Assembly: GCF_963924675.1 (NCBI RefSeq)
Contig: NC_089232.1
Location: 39,832,659-39,896,658, forward strand
Reading direction: 5' to 3'
DNA: 64,000 nt
DNA from: Phocoena phocoena
Taxonomy: Eukaryota > Chordata > Mammalia > Artiodactyla > Phocoenidae
In this document: positions 32,994 through 43,705 of the stretch, piece by piece
Layout of the letters: each line of letters begins with the position of its first letter
Position numbering within the stretch: position 1 is the stretch's first letter
Notes under the pieces: model-generated
Seen by the model: only the letters and a program-made list of their open reading frames with translations
The model's database searches: none
What the model was told of the DNA's origin: nothing
Made by a program: the position numbers and the translations under genes

Positions 32994-34349
32994 CTAAGAA
33001 CCGATTTGCTGAGGAGCTTTGCTAAGCAAGTGTGACCTTTCCCTTCCCTTGGGTCAGTGCTTCCTCTCTCAGGGACACCTGGAGCCGTTTTTCTCCTGTG
33101 ACCCCTCTCCAGCCCCATGGAGGAGGGATACTGGCTTGAGCTCCCCATGTGCGGGTGGCAGCTGGCCTCTGCCATGGCGATGGCTCCCATCTAACGAAAA
33201 CACTGCAAGATGGACAAGGCATAAAGCAGAGCAGAGCCGCTAGTGTGTGCGGGCAGGTGTAGGCAAAAAAAAAAAGGTGGGGGAGGTTAGCATTCAAAGT
33301 TGAATTGCGGAGATGTGGGATATCTTAGTAGTATGGGCAAAGGGGATTGTGAGATCAAAGGCTGTGATAAGAGAGAGATTATTTCATCCTTACTCTGCTG
33401 AGGAAAAGGACAGTCATATACGCAGGCAGACACCCCACACACAGCCATTTCTTTGATTTCAAAGTGGGAAACACTCAACCCAGCCCCACACAGCCTGGCC
33501 CCCTTCCCTGAATCCCCACCCCACTGGCTGATTCTGCCCTGGTTTTATTTGCTGCTGGGACACCTGACTTCCAGTGCCCACCAAATTTGCTGTTGTGTGA
33601 TTTTAATTTTATTTCCAGCTCATATTTTTATTTCTTCAAAGCTAAATAATTTTCCCTCTAGGAGCATCCTGACTTTTGCTTGAAGTCTCAGCCTATGTTC
33701 TTTACTTGGTTGTAACCATTGGGAGTTGATTTGGAGGCTTAAAAAAAAAATTATTGTGTTTTAAGAAAGACAAACCAGTTTGCCAGCATTATTTCTAGTT
33801 CTTAAAATTCAAAGCAGTTTTTTAGAGACTGTTCTTTGCTTTTGGAGATGGAGCTGATTTCAGTTTATAGCTTGTTGTCTTCACACCCATCTCGGTGACC
33901 AATACTGTAAGATGGATTTCCTATTTTTTTTTTTTTCCTTCCTTGAAGTGGGTTTCAAATCCCCAAAGAATTTCTGGGAAGGGAAGAAAAATCCTTTAAT
34001 TGAAAGCAAGAGAAAACAAAACAAAAAAGCATAAGAGAGCTGACAAAAATATCATGTTTAATGAAACCAAGTTCCATTCTTGCAGATGGCTGTGGAGGCA
34101 CAGAATGACCTAAAGATAGAAAAACGGGTTTTCTTTACGTGCCTTGTGAAGGGTGGTTTTTCTTTTGAATGTCACGTGTGTGACTGGCCGGCGCCTTGCA
34201 GAGCCCCTCAGCAAGAAGGTAGGGGTCCAGCTACCCTTCTGGCTGTGGAGGGTCCCCCGTGACAGTGCTGAGGTGGCCTCTGCAGGCATCCTGGGCTCTG
34301 CTGTCCGCTGACCACTGTACCACGGGCAGCGTGTTCCACATTGTTCAGC
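32661..34349. other. unique noncoding sequence with (GA)n; no gene seen
   Basis: Besides the microsatellite at 32928-32991, nothing repeated was recognised. The 33820-34080 stretch is low-decay and could be a conserved noncoding element. The 193-codon minus frame at 32609-33190 is produced by the GA run (Ser-Leu repeats) and is rejected as a gene. Confidence 0.4.
32928..32991 (+). repeat. pure (GA)32 microsatellite
   Basis: 64 bp of perfect GA dinucleotides with no interruption. Expected to be length-polymorphic, and able to form purine-motif triplex DNA. Confidence 0.98.
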
Positions 34350-34500
34350 ATTTGGTCAGTCACCTTCAAATCTGGACTCAGCCACTTAGTAACTGTGTGA
34401 CCTCAGGCAAGGGCCTTAACCTCCCTGGGCCTTTCTCCTTCGTAAGCTGGCAAGACTCATATCTACCTGCATGGGTTTCTAGGAGGAGTATTTAAGATTC
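34350..34500 (+). repeat. MIR SINE
   Basis: 'aatctggactcagccactt', 'agtaactgtgtgacctcag' and 'gccttaacctccctgggcc' are a clear forward MIR core. Confidence 0.8.
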
Positions 34501-34504
34501 AGAG

Positions 34505-36377
34505 GGGAATGTTCTTGGCACGATGTCTTTAAGAAACGGTGCTGGTTCCTCCTGTGGCCTGATCCTCCCCCTTGTGTCCTGTGAGGTGGGGTTGGGCCTT
34601 GCACACCTGAGGAGCTTCTTGGGTGCTGGAGACCAAGGAGACCCTTACAGTCTGTGGGGACTAAACGAGTAACCAAGAATAATGGAATTACTCAGGCAGC
34701 CTTCTTAAAATAACACAAAAAAGTACCAGTCTCTCTGAACTTCCCTCTTACACAAAGTAAACAAAAGCCATAAAGATATAAACACATTTAAAAACTCCAC
34801 AAGTTTGAAATTAACTTTATTTAATTAGGAATTAATGACTTTGAACAATTTCCTGTTCTGCTGTCAATTCTTGCATCTCTGGTGACTTTTCCTTCACCTT
34901 CTGTCTGTGAAGTTACTCTCCCTGAGGCTGAGGGAACTTGGGCAGGTTTTGCAGCTGGAAATGGACTTGACTGTTCTCCATTAGGGAAGGGTGCTGTGGT
35001 TGTAAGGATGGCATATGGACTCTGGTCCATGAGACTCCAAGGTAGCAAAGGCACAGTTTATTTTGGAATCGCCTTTGCTAGAGAACAGGGGAACCTGTGT
35101 ATCTCAAACCCCCCTTTTCTACCTTCCTCTTCGCACACACTGTCTCCTCCCAGACCAGGGCTATTTCAGACACTTGGCTGGAGTCTCCGACTTCCCCCAG
35201 TACCCCTAGCCTGCATGCATTTTTCCTGACCTCACTCCTTTTCTCCTCCTTTGCTCTCTGTGTAGTAACACCCTCTGTCTTTGGTTTTCCAGCCTGACAG
35301 TTCATCTCTCTGCATGCTGTTTGCTCATCTCCGTCCCTTTTATGATGGGCACAGACATCTTAATTCATTGCATTGGGTTTGCCTAACACAAGGGCGCATT
35401 GTCTCTCTCTTTCTCCCCTTTTCCTCTTCTTTCTCTTTCTCTCTCTTAGTTTATTTCAGTCCATGTACCTGGCAGCTACATTTCTGGCCGGAGTTCCATA
35501 CTTTAATAAGTTCAGGAAATTCTTCTTTTTGATATCCTTTACTTTATAAAAATTCCATATCATACCTAGAAACCCAAATTGGCCCAAAAGATAAATAGCA
35601 GCTACTTTTTCAAATTACAAAAGGTTTCCCTCTAGGAACAAGAGTTGGTATGCTGACAGTGAATCCATTTATTAAAACGATTTATAGTTCACTTTTACGA
35701 AATATATCTATTCTGTAACTTGAGGCAAACCTGTGTTCCGTTATGGGTTTTTCACCCCGTCATTTTTTTCACTCCAGCTCTTCCCTGCCCTATCCTAGCT
35801 GTTGCCAGTTTGGTAGAAACTTAGCAGCATGTACACCTTAATACAGTCAGCTTGTACACCTTAATACAGTCAGCTGGTGAGTCAAGTCCAGGTCTCTTCG
35901 ATTTGCATCCTTCCCTTGCTTTGTCAGGGCAAGATGGCAGGGGTGGGGGTCGGGGTGCAAGATAGGAGTGAAGGGACTGACACTGCTTTTTAATCACTTG
36001 GAAAACATACCCTTCCCTTTGGCTTTGCTTTTATTCAGAGGCTTTTAAGCCTGTTAAGTCACACCTGGTCTCCCAATCATTGCCTCCTCCGCAGTAAAGT
36101 TTACTGCCCCCTTCAGTAGAGATGGAGTGAAAACTGGGGAATTTAGAGGCAAACCACAGGCTTTCAGTGAGCAGCGAGATTCCTCAGGGCATGATACTGT
36201 GGGGCTGCAAAGCATCACCAAGGAAGAGGAGACTCGCAGGGGGCTAGAGACCACCGTCACTTCCCACGGGACCTGAGCGTTCTGAATGCCTGAAGTCCGT
36301 AGACCCTGAACAGCAAGAGGGATGCGTGCTTGGGAGACTGGTTCATGATACCCCCTACTTGTTTGGTGATCTTTTCA
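34505..36377. other. unique noncoding sequence, no gene seen
   Basis: Contains a pyrimidine-rich run (about 35398-35450) and a 23-bp tandem duplication (35831-35875). A 115-codon + strand frame (34882-35229) has no recognisable domain. Confidence 0.4.
35831..35875 (+). repeat. 22/23-bp tandem duplication
   Basis: Two successive copies starting gtacaccttaatacagtc at 35831 and 35854. The second matches the first for its 22 bases to 35875, then diverges at the edge. Confidence 0.9.
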
Positions 36378-36389
36378 TTCCATATTTTA
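36378..36389 (+). repeat. CHR SINE target-site duplication, left copy
   Basis: ttccatatttta, repeated at 36621-36632. Confidence 0.85.
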
Positions 36390-36620
36390 TTTTTATTTAA
36401 TTTTTTCTTTTCTTTTTTTTTTTTCGGTACGTGGGCCTCTCACTGTTGTGGCCTCTCCCATTGCGGAGAACAGGCTCCAGACGTGCAGGCTCAGCGGCCA
36501 TGGCTTACAGGTCCAGCGGCTCCGCGGCATGTGGGATCTTCCCGGACCGGGGCACGAACCCGTGTCCCCTGCATCGGCAGGCGGACTCTCAACCACTGCG
36601 CCACCAGGGAAGCACCCTCG
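36390..36620 (-). mobile_element. CHR-type tRNA-derived SINE, short form
   Basis: Reversed element: T-rich tail with C interruptions, 'cggtacgtgggcctctcac', 'cttcccggaccggggcacg' and the head 'gcgccaccagggaagcacc'. The 12-bp TSD is exact. Open frames here (130, 93, 77 and 61 codons) are SINE translation artefacts. Confidence 0.95.
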
Positions 36621-36632
36621 TTCCATATTTTA
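36621..36632 (+). repeat. CHR SINE target-site duplication, right copy
   Basis: Second exact copy of ttccatatttta. Confidence 0.85.
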
Positions 36633-37609
36633 AAAAATTCTTTCTTTCAAAGAGCCTCAAACTGTCTTATTGCTTTCATCTCTGCCAATGCCAAAGGAGC
36701 AGCATGGGTTAAATCTAGTTAGCTGTGCTTGTGCTTAATTTCTGTCTCTCTGTCTCCCTCTCTGTCTATCTGTGTCTCTAGACTTAACTGGTTTAATTTC
36801 TGTTATGAAAGGTGAAGTCCTGGTAGGGAGTTGGGGGACTGGCTTTGGGAGCAAACTTAACAGCACCCAGTTGGAACACTGTGCCTGAGAAAGATTACCT
36901 TTTTTTAAAGGGTGATAAGTTGATTGATCTGGGCACAGGCAGGACACCCCAGGAGAGCCTTGTATACTGCACACAGGCTGTTTTTGCCCCCTTTTCTGGT
37001 CACCTGATGTGTCACTCTCCATGTGCTGCTTTTAGAACTTCCTGGTGTTCAGGCCTGGTCTCACAAAAGGGAACAGCCATTCGTGTCCAGACACATTGCA
37101 GACTTCTGGCAAAATAGCTGGAGCTCACGAAAATTTACACTTTTTCTGGCACCTGGCCGAGAGAATGAGCAGGACTTGGCTTGGGTTTGCTTTCAGCTAG
37201 AAAAGCCCTTTGGGGGGGGTGGAGAGTTGGGGGTGGGGTGGCGGCAAGATCCTTGTGAAGGGTCAGAGCTGCTGAAATAAATATCAGCTCGGCTAGAGAG
37301 CAATTCCTGTAATTATAGCTGCCCGATGACTTATAATCAGCATTCTTAGCAGAGTCTGTAACTTTCATGTCTTCTTCTGTGTGCAGTATGGGTGGCACTG
37401 ACGGTGGGTGTGCTGTGAAAACACCTTGATTTTTAAAAAGTGGTGGTGTTACTGGTGGTGGTTTCTGTTAACGTGAACATCGTTCTCACTGAAGATTACC
37501 TTTGAAATAATGCCAGTGGGGCATTTGCTGGAATTTCTGGTGTTGGGGAAGGGGCCTGGGGACTGTGTATTGTTTTTCACTAGGGAGAATCCTGTGTATA
37601 TAGACATTT
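36633..37609. other. unique block with candidate conserved noncoding element
   Basis: No repeat beyond a short CT run (36740-36780). The 37080-37395 stretch, especially 'gcaattcctgtaattatag' (about 37300), 'ctgcccgatgacttataat' and 'cagcattcttagcagagtc', has the balanced, ATTA-containing texture of a conserved enhancer. No exon recognised. Confidence 0.35.
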
Positions 37610-37623
37610 AAAAGAGCAAAACA
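37610..37623 (+). repeat. CHR SINE target-site duplication, left copy
   Basis: aaaagagcaaaaca, repeated at 37837-37850. Confidence 0.9.
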
Positions 37624-37836
37624 GGGCTTCCCTGGTGGCGCAGTGGTTGAGACTCCGCCTGCCGATGCAGGGGACGAGGGTTTGTGTCCCGGTCCGGGAA
37701 GATCCCACATGCCGTGGAGCGGCTGGGCCCGTGAGCCATGGCCGCTGAGCCTGCGCGTCCAGAGCCTGCTCTCCGCAACGGGAGAGGCCACAACAGTGAG
37801 AGGCCCGCATACCGCAAAAAAAAAAAAAAAAAGTAA
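37624..37836 (+). mobile_element. CHR-type tRNA-derived SINE, short form
   Basis: Forward copy: 'gggcttccctggtggcgca' head, A-box-like 'tggcgcagtggttgag', a central 'cggtccgggaagatcccac' and 'gaggccacaacagtgagag', then a pure A-run. The 14-bp TSD and long unbroken A-tail make this one of the youngest-looking copies. A 192-codon frame through it is an artefact. Confidence 0.97.
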
Positions 37837-37850
37837 AAAAGAGCAAAACA
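37837..37850 (+). repeat. CHR SINE target-site duplication, right copy
   Basis: Second exact copy of aaaagagcaaaaca. Confidence 0.9.
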
Positions 37851-38904
37851 AAGCTGAGTGTGTGAACAAAGCTCAGACTTGCCATATTGGTCCTGCCTTC
37901 CAAGCGAGGGTCCATTTTGGATCCCAACCTAATGTAGCCCATTCTCCATCTCCCCTCTTTGAAAAACTTGAGAGAAACCAGCTGTCTGCCAGTCCACAGG
38001 CTGTGTGTCATTTCCTTCACTCTCCAAGCCTCAATCTTTCCACAGAGGAGTCTTTTCAAATTAACATTTTCAGTTCATTAAAGACCTTTTCGCAAACATT
38101 TCGTTCTGGTAAAGGCAGCAGTTCATCTGGAAATGGTCAGGCTCACGATGGCACAGAATGTCACGAAAAAGGGAAAAAAATCAAATTCCTTCTCATCAAG
38201 TGGACAGACAGTGTGCAGTAAGGCTCAAATGGGTCTTCCTTAGAAGCTGGGGAGATTTCTTTGGAAGGAAGAAATAAAGTCAATGGATGAAAATTATTTG
38301 CTCTTGTTTGTTTTTCAAAACTAGCAAGGGAATAGGGGAGCTGGGCTTTCATTCCTTTTCTTTAAAAAAATAAAAAAGGATTCTCTGGGAAGAAGCAGCT
38401 CACAACTGTGACCGTTTGTCTTGCTTTTGCTAATATCCACTGCAGCCTCTCCAGGGCGCATTCTGTGTTTGGGGAGGAATGCATGAAAATCCTTCTGCCT
38501 CCAGATGGAAATATGGTCTTCCCCTCCCTGCCTTGTTTGAACTAGACACTCTGAGAGTCTGATGCAAATGGCCGGCTTCCCCATAACAGACCAGTGGAGC
38601 AGAGCAAGGTACCAGTGGAGCAGCACCTTGACAAGCTTGAGTGCTTGGGGCTTGTTGGACAAAGTTACAGAAAATCTTTGGTTGACGTAGGACTGGAGGT
38701 AGGCATGCAGAGCATGAGTTTCTGCTGCTGTTGTTGCCCCAGCCTGGGAGGAAAGAACCCAAGAATCTTCCAGGAAGTAACCTGAGAGATTAGCTAGTCT
38801 GCGTGGTGTTTGTTTGTTGTTACTGTGTTTTGCAGACAACCTTAGGATCAGCTCCATTTTTATCTGTTTCATGTGGTGGAATTGGGCATAAGATTTCCAC
38901 TAGG
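37851..38904. other. unique noncoding sequence with a 183-codon minus frame
   Basis: Holds the longest open frame in the window outside repeats (38321-38872, minus, 183 codons). It has no recognisable domain, no signal peptide and no membrane segment. A second 110-codon frame overlaps it in another register. A rough estimate of about one frame this long by chance in 64 kb over six frames makes it unremarkable. The 38060-38300 part looks slowly evolving. Confidence 0.4.
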
Positions 38905-38997
38905 CCTCAAGCTTCCTGAGGCCTGGGCCATGTTTGTGCTGTTCATGTTACTTACAGAAAGTCGGTTCTAGGTAAATATTTGTTAATGAATAAAGAA
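38905..38997 (+). repeat. L2 LINE 3' end
   Basis: 'caagcttcctgaggcctgg', then 'ctaggtaaatatttgttaa' and 'tgaataaagaatgaat' match the forward L2 terminus. Confidence 0.6.
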
Positions 38998-39074
38998 TGA
39001 ATAATGTAGCTTAAAAGGCGTTTGAAAACCATGGATCTAGTCCTTTTGCCCTCCCCTGCCTCCAGCCATATTAT

Positions 39075-39160
39075 GTCAAGGCCAGAGAAGCTTGGTGAGT
39101 TTCCCAAGGTCCTCCACCCAGCTGGCCACTGGCAGGACCAGGACTGGGAACCCAGGCTTA
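39075..39160 (-). repeat. MIR SINE fragment
   Basis: 'gtgagtttcccaaggtcct' and 'gggaacccaggcttagtcc' correspond to the reversed MIR 5' half. Confidence 0.5.
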
Positions 39161-39289
39161 GTCCATAGCTTGTGTCTTAGTATTCCTTACACCAGTGGGA
39201 CCCAAAAAACTCACAGATGCCAGCTTCTTGAAGGCAGCTTTCAGATAGGGACACCATTCTCCACTCACCATCCAACTAGTGGGCATGAC

Positions 39290-39303
39290 TAGCTGGGGTA
39301 TTT
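39290..39303 (+). repeat. L1 target-site duplication, left copy
   Basis: tagctggggtattt, identical to 41146-41159. Confidence 0.9.
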
Positions 39304-41145
39304 GTTTATTATTATTTTGAATTTTATTTTATTTTTTTAATACAGCAGGATCTTATTAGTTATCTATTTTATGTCAATCTCAATCTCCCAATTCATTCTA
39401 CACCCTCCCCTTTCCCTGCTTGGTGTCCATACGTTTGATCTCTACATCTGTGTCTTTATTTCTGCCTTGCAGACTGGTTCCTCTGTACCATTTTTCTAGA
39501 CTCCACATATATGCGTTAATATACGATATTTATTTTTCTCTTTCTGACTTACTTCACACTGTATGACAGTCTCTAGGTCCATCCATGTCACTACAAATGA
39601 CCCAATTTCGTTCCTTTTTATGGCTGAGTAATATTCCATTGTATATATGTACCACATCTTCTTTATCCATTCGTCTGTCGATGGGTATTTAGGTTGCTTC
39701 CATGACCTTGGTGTTGTAAATAGTGCTGCAATGAATATTGGGGTGCATGTGTCTTTTTGAATTATGGTTTTCTCTGGGTATATGCCCAGTAGTGGGATTG
39801 CTGGGTCATATGGTAATTCTATTTTTAGTTTTTTAAGGAACCTGCATACTGTTCTCCATAGTGGCTGTTATCAATTTACATTCCCACCAACAGTGCAAGA
39901 GGGTTCCTTTTTCTCCACACCCTCTCCAGCATTTGTTGTTTATAGATTTTCTTATGATGCCCATTCTAACTGGTATGAGGTGATACCTCATTGTAGTTTT
40001 GATTTGCATTTCTCTAATGATTAGTGATGTTGAGCAGCTTTCATGTGCCTCTTGGCCATCTGTATGTCCTCTTTGGAGAAATATCTGTTTAGGTCTTCTG
40101 CCCATTTATTGATTGGGTTGTTTTTTTAATATTGAGCTGCATGAGCTGTTTATGTATTTTAGAGATTAATCCTTTGTCCGTTGATTCATTTGCAAATATT
40201 TTCTCCCATTCTGAGGGTTGTCTTTTCATCTTGTTTATAGTTTCCTTTGCTTTGCAAAAGCTTTTAAGTTTCATTAGGTCCCATTTATTTATTTTTATTT
40301 CCATTACTCTAGGAGGTGGGTCAAAAAAGATCTTGCTGTGATTTATGTCAAAGAGTATTTTTCCTGCATTTTCCTCTAAGAGTTTTATAGTGTCTGGTCT
40401 CACATTTAGGTCTTTAATCCATTTTGAGTTTATTTTTATGTATGGTGTTAGTTAGTGTTCTTAATTTCATTCTTTTACATGTAGCTGTCCAGTTTTCTCA
40501 GCACCACTTATTGAAGAGGCTGTCTTTTCTCCATTGCATATTCTTGCCTCCTTTGTCATAGATTAGGTGATCGTAGGTGTGTGGGTTTATTTCTGAGCTT
40601 TCTATCTGGTACCATTGATCTGTATTTCTGTTTTGTGCCAGTATCATACTGTCTCGATTACTGTAGCTTTGTAGTATAGTCTGAAGTTGGGGAGCCTGAT
40701 TCCTCTAGCTCCATTTTTCTTTCTCAAGATTGCTTTGGCTATTTGGGGTTTTTTGTATTTCCATACAAATTATAAAATTTTTTGTTCTAAGTCTGTGAAA
40801 AATGCCATTGGTAATTTGATAGGGATTGCACTGAATCTGTAGATTGCTTTGGGTAGTATAGTCATTTTCATAATATTGATTCTTCCAATCCAAGAACATG
40901 GTATATCTCTCCATCTGTTTGTGTCATCTTTGATTTCTTTCATCAGTGTCATATAGTTTTCTTAGTATAGGTCTTTTACCTCCTTAGGTAAGTTTATTCC
41001 TAGGTATTTTATTCTTTTTCTTGCAATGGTGAATGGGATTGTTTCTTTACTTTTTCTTTCTGATCTTTCATTGTTAGTATATAGGAATGCAAGAGATTTC
41101 TGTGCATTAATTTTGTATCCTGCAACTTTAGTAAATTCATTGATT
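39304..41145 (-). mobile_element. L1 LINE, 5'-truncated (1.8 kb)
   Basis: Holds only the 3' third of an L1 in reverse: a T-rich tail (about 39327-39340), the 3' UTR, and ORF2 C-terminal sequence up to 'ttgtatcctgcaactttag', where it stops. The 14-bp TSD is perfect. It runs parallel to the L1 at 4137-9173 and is clearly similar base by base (for example 'gtatatgcccagtagtggg' in both), so the two belong to related subfamilies. Confidence 0.95.
39830..41145 (-). pseudogene. L1 ORF2 C-terminal fragment, frameshifted
   Basis: Minus-strand pieces at 41290-41009 (partly host), 40952-40770, 40914-40705, 40403-40089 and 40105-39833 carry ORF2 C-terminal sequence ([16 protein letters not shown], then [20 protein letters not shown], then [16 protein letters not shown]) in changing frames. 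The endonuclease and RT catalytic core are absent because of 5' truncation. No function. Confidence 0.85.
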
Positions 41146-41159
41146 TAGCTGGGGTATTT
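41146..41159 (+). repeat. L1 target-site duplication, right copy
   Basis: Second exact copy of tagctggggtattt. Host L2 sequence resumes immediately after. Confidence 0.9.
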
Positions 41160-41164
41160 ATGAC

Positions 41165-41287
41165 TGTGAGCTGCATAAAAGCAGGGAGTATGTTTGTTTT
41201 ATTCATGTTCATCACTGGGTTCTGTGTGCCTAGCACAGTGGCTGACAATAGCTGCTCCATCACTGTAATATTTGTTGAATGAATGAA
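41165..41287 (+). repeat. L2 LINE 3' end
   Basis: 'aaaagcagggagtatgttt', 'gtgcctagcacagtggctg' and 'aatatttgttgaatgaatg' form a clear forward L2 terminus, starting just past the L1 TSD. Confidence 0.75.
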
Positions 41288-41289
41288 CA

Positions 41290-41634
41290 CAAACGCAATT
41301 CAAGCCCAAGTTACCTTCTCTAGAGAGAAGATAATTCTCAGTCCCAAGTTTGTCTTCAAGAACTCTAGGGTCACAAAGGTTTTTGGGTCTTAATTGAAGT
41401 GTTAGCACCAATAGAAGTTCACTCTGCACTGCACCCAGCCTCTGTAGTCATTGTCATCACCAGCATCAGCATCGTGAACAGCAGCAAGAAGGTATGAAGT
41501 GCCTTATTCTTATGAGGCTGTACAGGGAAATAAGCAGTTCTTGCCTTGTTTGATAATGGCTACCAGTTGGTCTTACCCCTGTAATCTTCTCACTCTTGCC
41601 CTGTGCAAATTACAGACTACCACACCCTGAATTC
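41290..41634. other. unique noncoding sequence, nothing recognised
   Basis: No repeat, exon or unusual composition seen. Confidence 0.4.
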
Positions 41635-41785
41635 ACGGGTGATGCAAAGAGCACTGGACTCCTGAAGTAGCAGATTTGGGCACTAGAGTTGGCTTCTCAA
41701 CTTCCTGGTTCTGTAACCTTGTATGCGTTCCTTGTCCCATTTGACCTTCAATTTCTGCATCTGTCAAAAAGGAAAACAAACCATG
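41635..41785 (+). repeat. MIR SINE
   Basis: 'gatgcaaagagcactggac', 'cttcctggttctgtaacct' and 'tcaatttctgcatctgtca' follow forward MIR order. Directly followed by a second MIR. Confidence 0.65.
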
Positions 41786-41985
41786 TGGATTTGCTACTTA
41801 CCAGCTGAGTGACGTTGGTCAAACTACTTCATCTTAGGTCTAAGCCTCAGTGTCCTCAACTGTAAAATGGGTCACTAACAGTATGTACCTCTTGGGGTTA
41901 ATGTAAGGATTACATGAGCTAATGTATGCAAAATGCTTGGCATAGTAAGTGCTCCATATATAGTGATACTTGTTTTCATCACACA
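41786..41985 (+). repeat. MIR SINE
   Basis: 'acttaccagctgagtgacg', 'cctcagtgtcctcaactgt', 'ggattacatgagctaatgt' and 'gcttggcatagtaagtgct' give a well-preserved forward MIR from the core to the tail. Confidence 0.8.
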
Positions 41986-41989
41986 GGAA

Positions 41990-42439
41990 TTGTAAAACTC
42001 GTATGGAATGGTTCATTCTGCAGAAGAAGTCTATATATAAGGGGCAGCTATTGAAATTTTAATTATTTTGTCTGTATCCAATTACCTACTAGCATTCATA
42101 CTTAGCTGTTTTACAGAAATACCAGAGGTAAATGGTTCCAAATGGAAGTCATGACCTTAACTCATTTCTAGCACTCTCCCCAGCCCCCTCACCCCTCCTG
42201 CCCCCAACTCATCTCCTCTTCCTGTGTTTCCTGTTTCAGCGAATGGTGTCAACATCTTTGCAGTTGTCCAAACCGACAGTTGGGAAGAAGTCAATTTCTA
42301 TCTCACCTTCAAAACCAACCAATTACCAAGTCCTCTCAATTCCCCCAGTTAGGGGGACCCTGTCCTAAGGCTGGACATGCATCTCCCTCGGCACTGTGCT
42401 CCCTGGTGTCATGCCAGAGCCTGTGCCTGGGCTTGGGCA
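41990..42439. other. noncoding sequence leading into an L2
   Basis: The pyrimidine-rich part from about 42170 probably belongs to the L2 that is recognisable from 42440. No gene seen. Confidence 0.35.
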
Positions 42440-42705
42440 ACCGTCTCTCAGTGGTCCTGCTACCCCATTCTTGCCTTCTGCCCTCATACGTTTGTGTCTT
42501 CCCATTTCTTGCTTCTCGCCTTTACACAAGCTGCTCCTCTTCCCCTCGCCTGGACAACCCTTCAGAATTTAGCTTAGATAATTCCTACAAAAGACCCTCC
42601 TTGACTATTTTTCTGCAGTCTGAGTGAGGAGTTCCTTCTAGGGGCATCTTAAATATACTGTCCTGGGCATACCTCTGTCATGATATTTATCATCAGACCA
42701 TACTA
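42440..42705 (+). repeat. L2 LINE 3' UTR fragment
   Basis: 'cctttacacaagctgctcc', 'tcgcctggacaacccttca' and 'acaaaagaccctccttgac' match the forward L2 3' UTR, then 'gtcatgatatttatcatca'. Confidence 0.65.
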
Positions 42706-42799
42706 AAATTTTTAGAGACTTTAAACCTGGAATGGATTAAGGTATCTTTGTTTCAATATGCAGTCTAAAAAACAATACCAAACTATATATGTTATAGTA

Positions 42800-43060
42800 A
42801 TATTAGTTAACATTTACTGGGCACTTATTATGCACGCGGCTCTGGTGCTTTATGTATATTAAAATTCACATAATTTTCACAGCTAACAATCACATAATAT
42901 GTCGGTGCTATCCCCATTTTACAAATAAGAAAATCGAGGCCCAGAATATTTAAGTAACTTGTCCAAGGTCACAGATCTAGTAAATGGCAGAGCTGGGCTT
43001 CAAATACAGGCAGAATTATTTCAGAATCTATGTTCTCAGCCATGCACTATAAAGAAATTT
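42800..43060 (-). repeat. MIR SINE, nearly complete
   Basis: 'tactgggcacttattatgc', 'ccccattttacaaataaga', 'aagtaacttgtccaaggtc' and 'aaatggcagagctgggctt' give a nearly full reversed MIR. Confidence 0.85.
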
Positions 43061-43239
43061 AATAAAGTTCTGATCTTTCTCTATTTTGCATTTTTTGGAG
43101 AAAAATCCACTATGAAATTTGTTCAGAAATATTTCTCTCTCTCTCCTGTTGTTGCCACTGCTATGCTGAGCCCCTGTGCACGCGCTTAGCTGCCTGCTAG
43201 TCCGCCTGTGTGCTCACCTCACAGTATGGAATTGCCTTT

Positions 43240-43315
43240 GACATGTCTGTCTTCCCTCCAGACTCCAATCCCTGAGGGCAGGTCCTGCGTCTGTGTCTGG
43301 GTGCCCAGTGGGGAG
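43240..43315 (+). repeat. L2 LINE 3'-end fragment
   Basis: 'gactccaatccctgagggc' and 'aggtcctgcgtctgtgtct' fit the forward L2 terminus (ctccatgagggcagggact...). Confidence 0.5.
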
Positions 43316-43692
43316 AGGCTCACCCAAGATGCAGAGCCAGTGAGGGTCACTACAGCCTAACTAGACCTCCAGCTCATGCTGGTTTCCTCTTTGTTCCTTC
43401 CCCATCCAGGTTTAGCTTACCTTGCCTAGTGATAGGGCCGGCTGAGGTAAGGATGCCTTAAATGTCTCTAGAACCTTCCATTCCCTATCCTGTGCTCCTG
43501 CAACTAATTTCCTAGTAGTTTCCTGCCTTTCCCCATAGTTTTCACGTGCCCTTAAAAACTGTGTCTCTTGAGCAGGAACTGTGAGCAGTAAATACATCGT
43601 AATATATTCAATATAAATAATAAAGAAATAAAGTTTCTCCCTTGCTCTCCTTGTTCTCAGTATCCCTCATTCTAAAACACTGTAAGGTTAAA
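43316..43692. other. unique noncoding sequence, nothing recognised
   Basis: No repeat or exon recognised up to the next SINE. Confidence 0.35.
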
Positions 43693-43705
43693 AATACACA
43701 GAGGG
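43693..43705 (+). repeat. CHR SINE target-site duplication, left copy
   Basis: aatacacagaggg, repeated at 43915-43927. Confidence 0.9.

Noticed and set aside
32609..33190. 193-codon minus frame with a Ser-Leu repeat
   Set aside because: The frame is held open by the (GA)32 microsatellite; no domain on either side.
37580..38059. 159-codon minus frame with CGMRASHCCGLSRCGEQA-like sequence
   Set aside because: The same peptide recurs at every short CHR SINE in the window, so it is SINE translation.
37643..38221. 192-codon + frame
   Set aside because: Its first third is CHR SINE sequence and the rest is unique DNA without family motifs.
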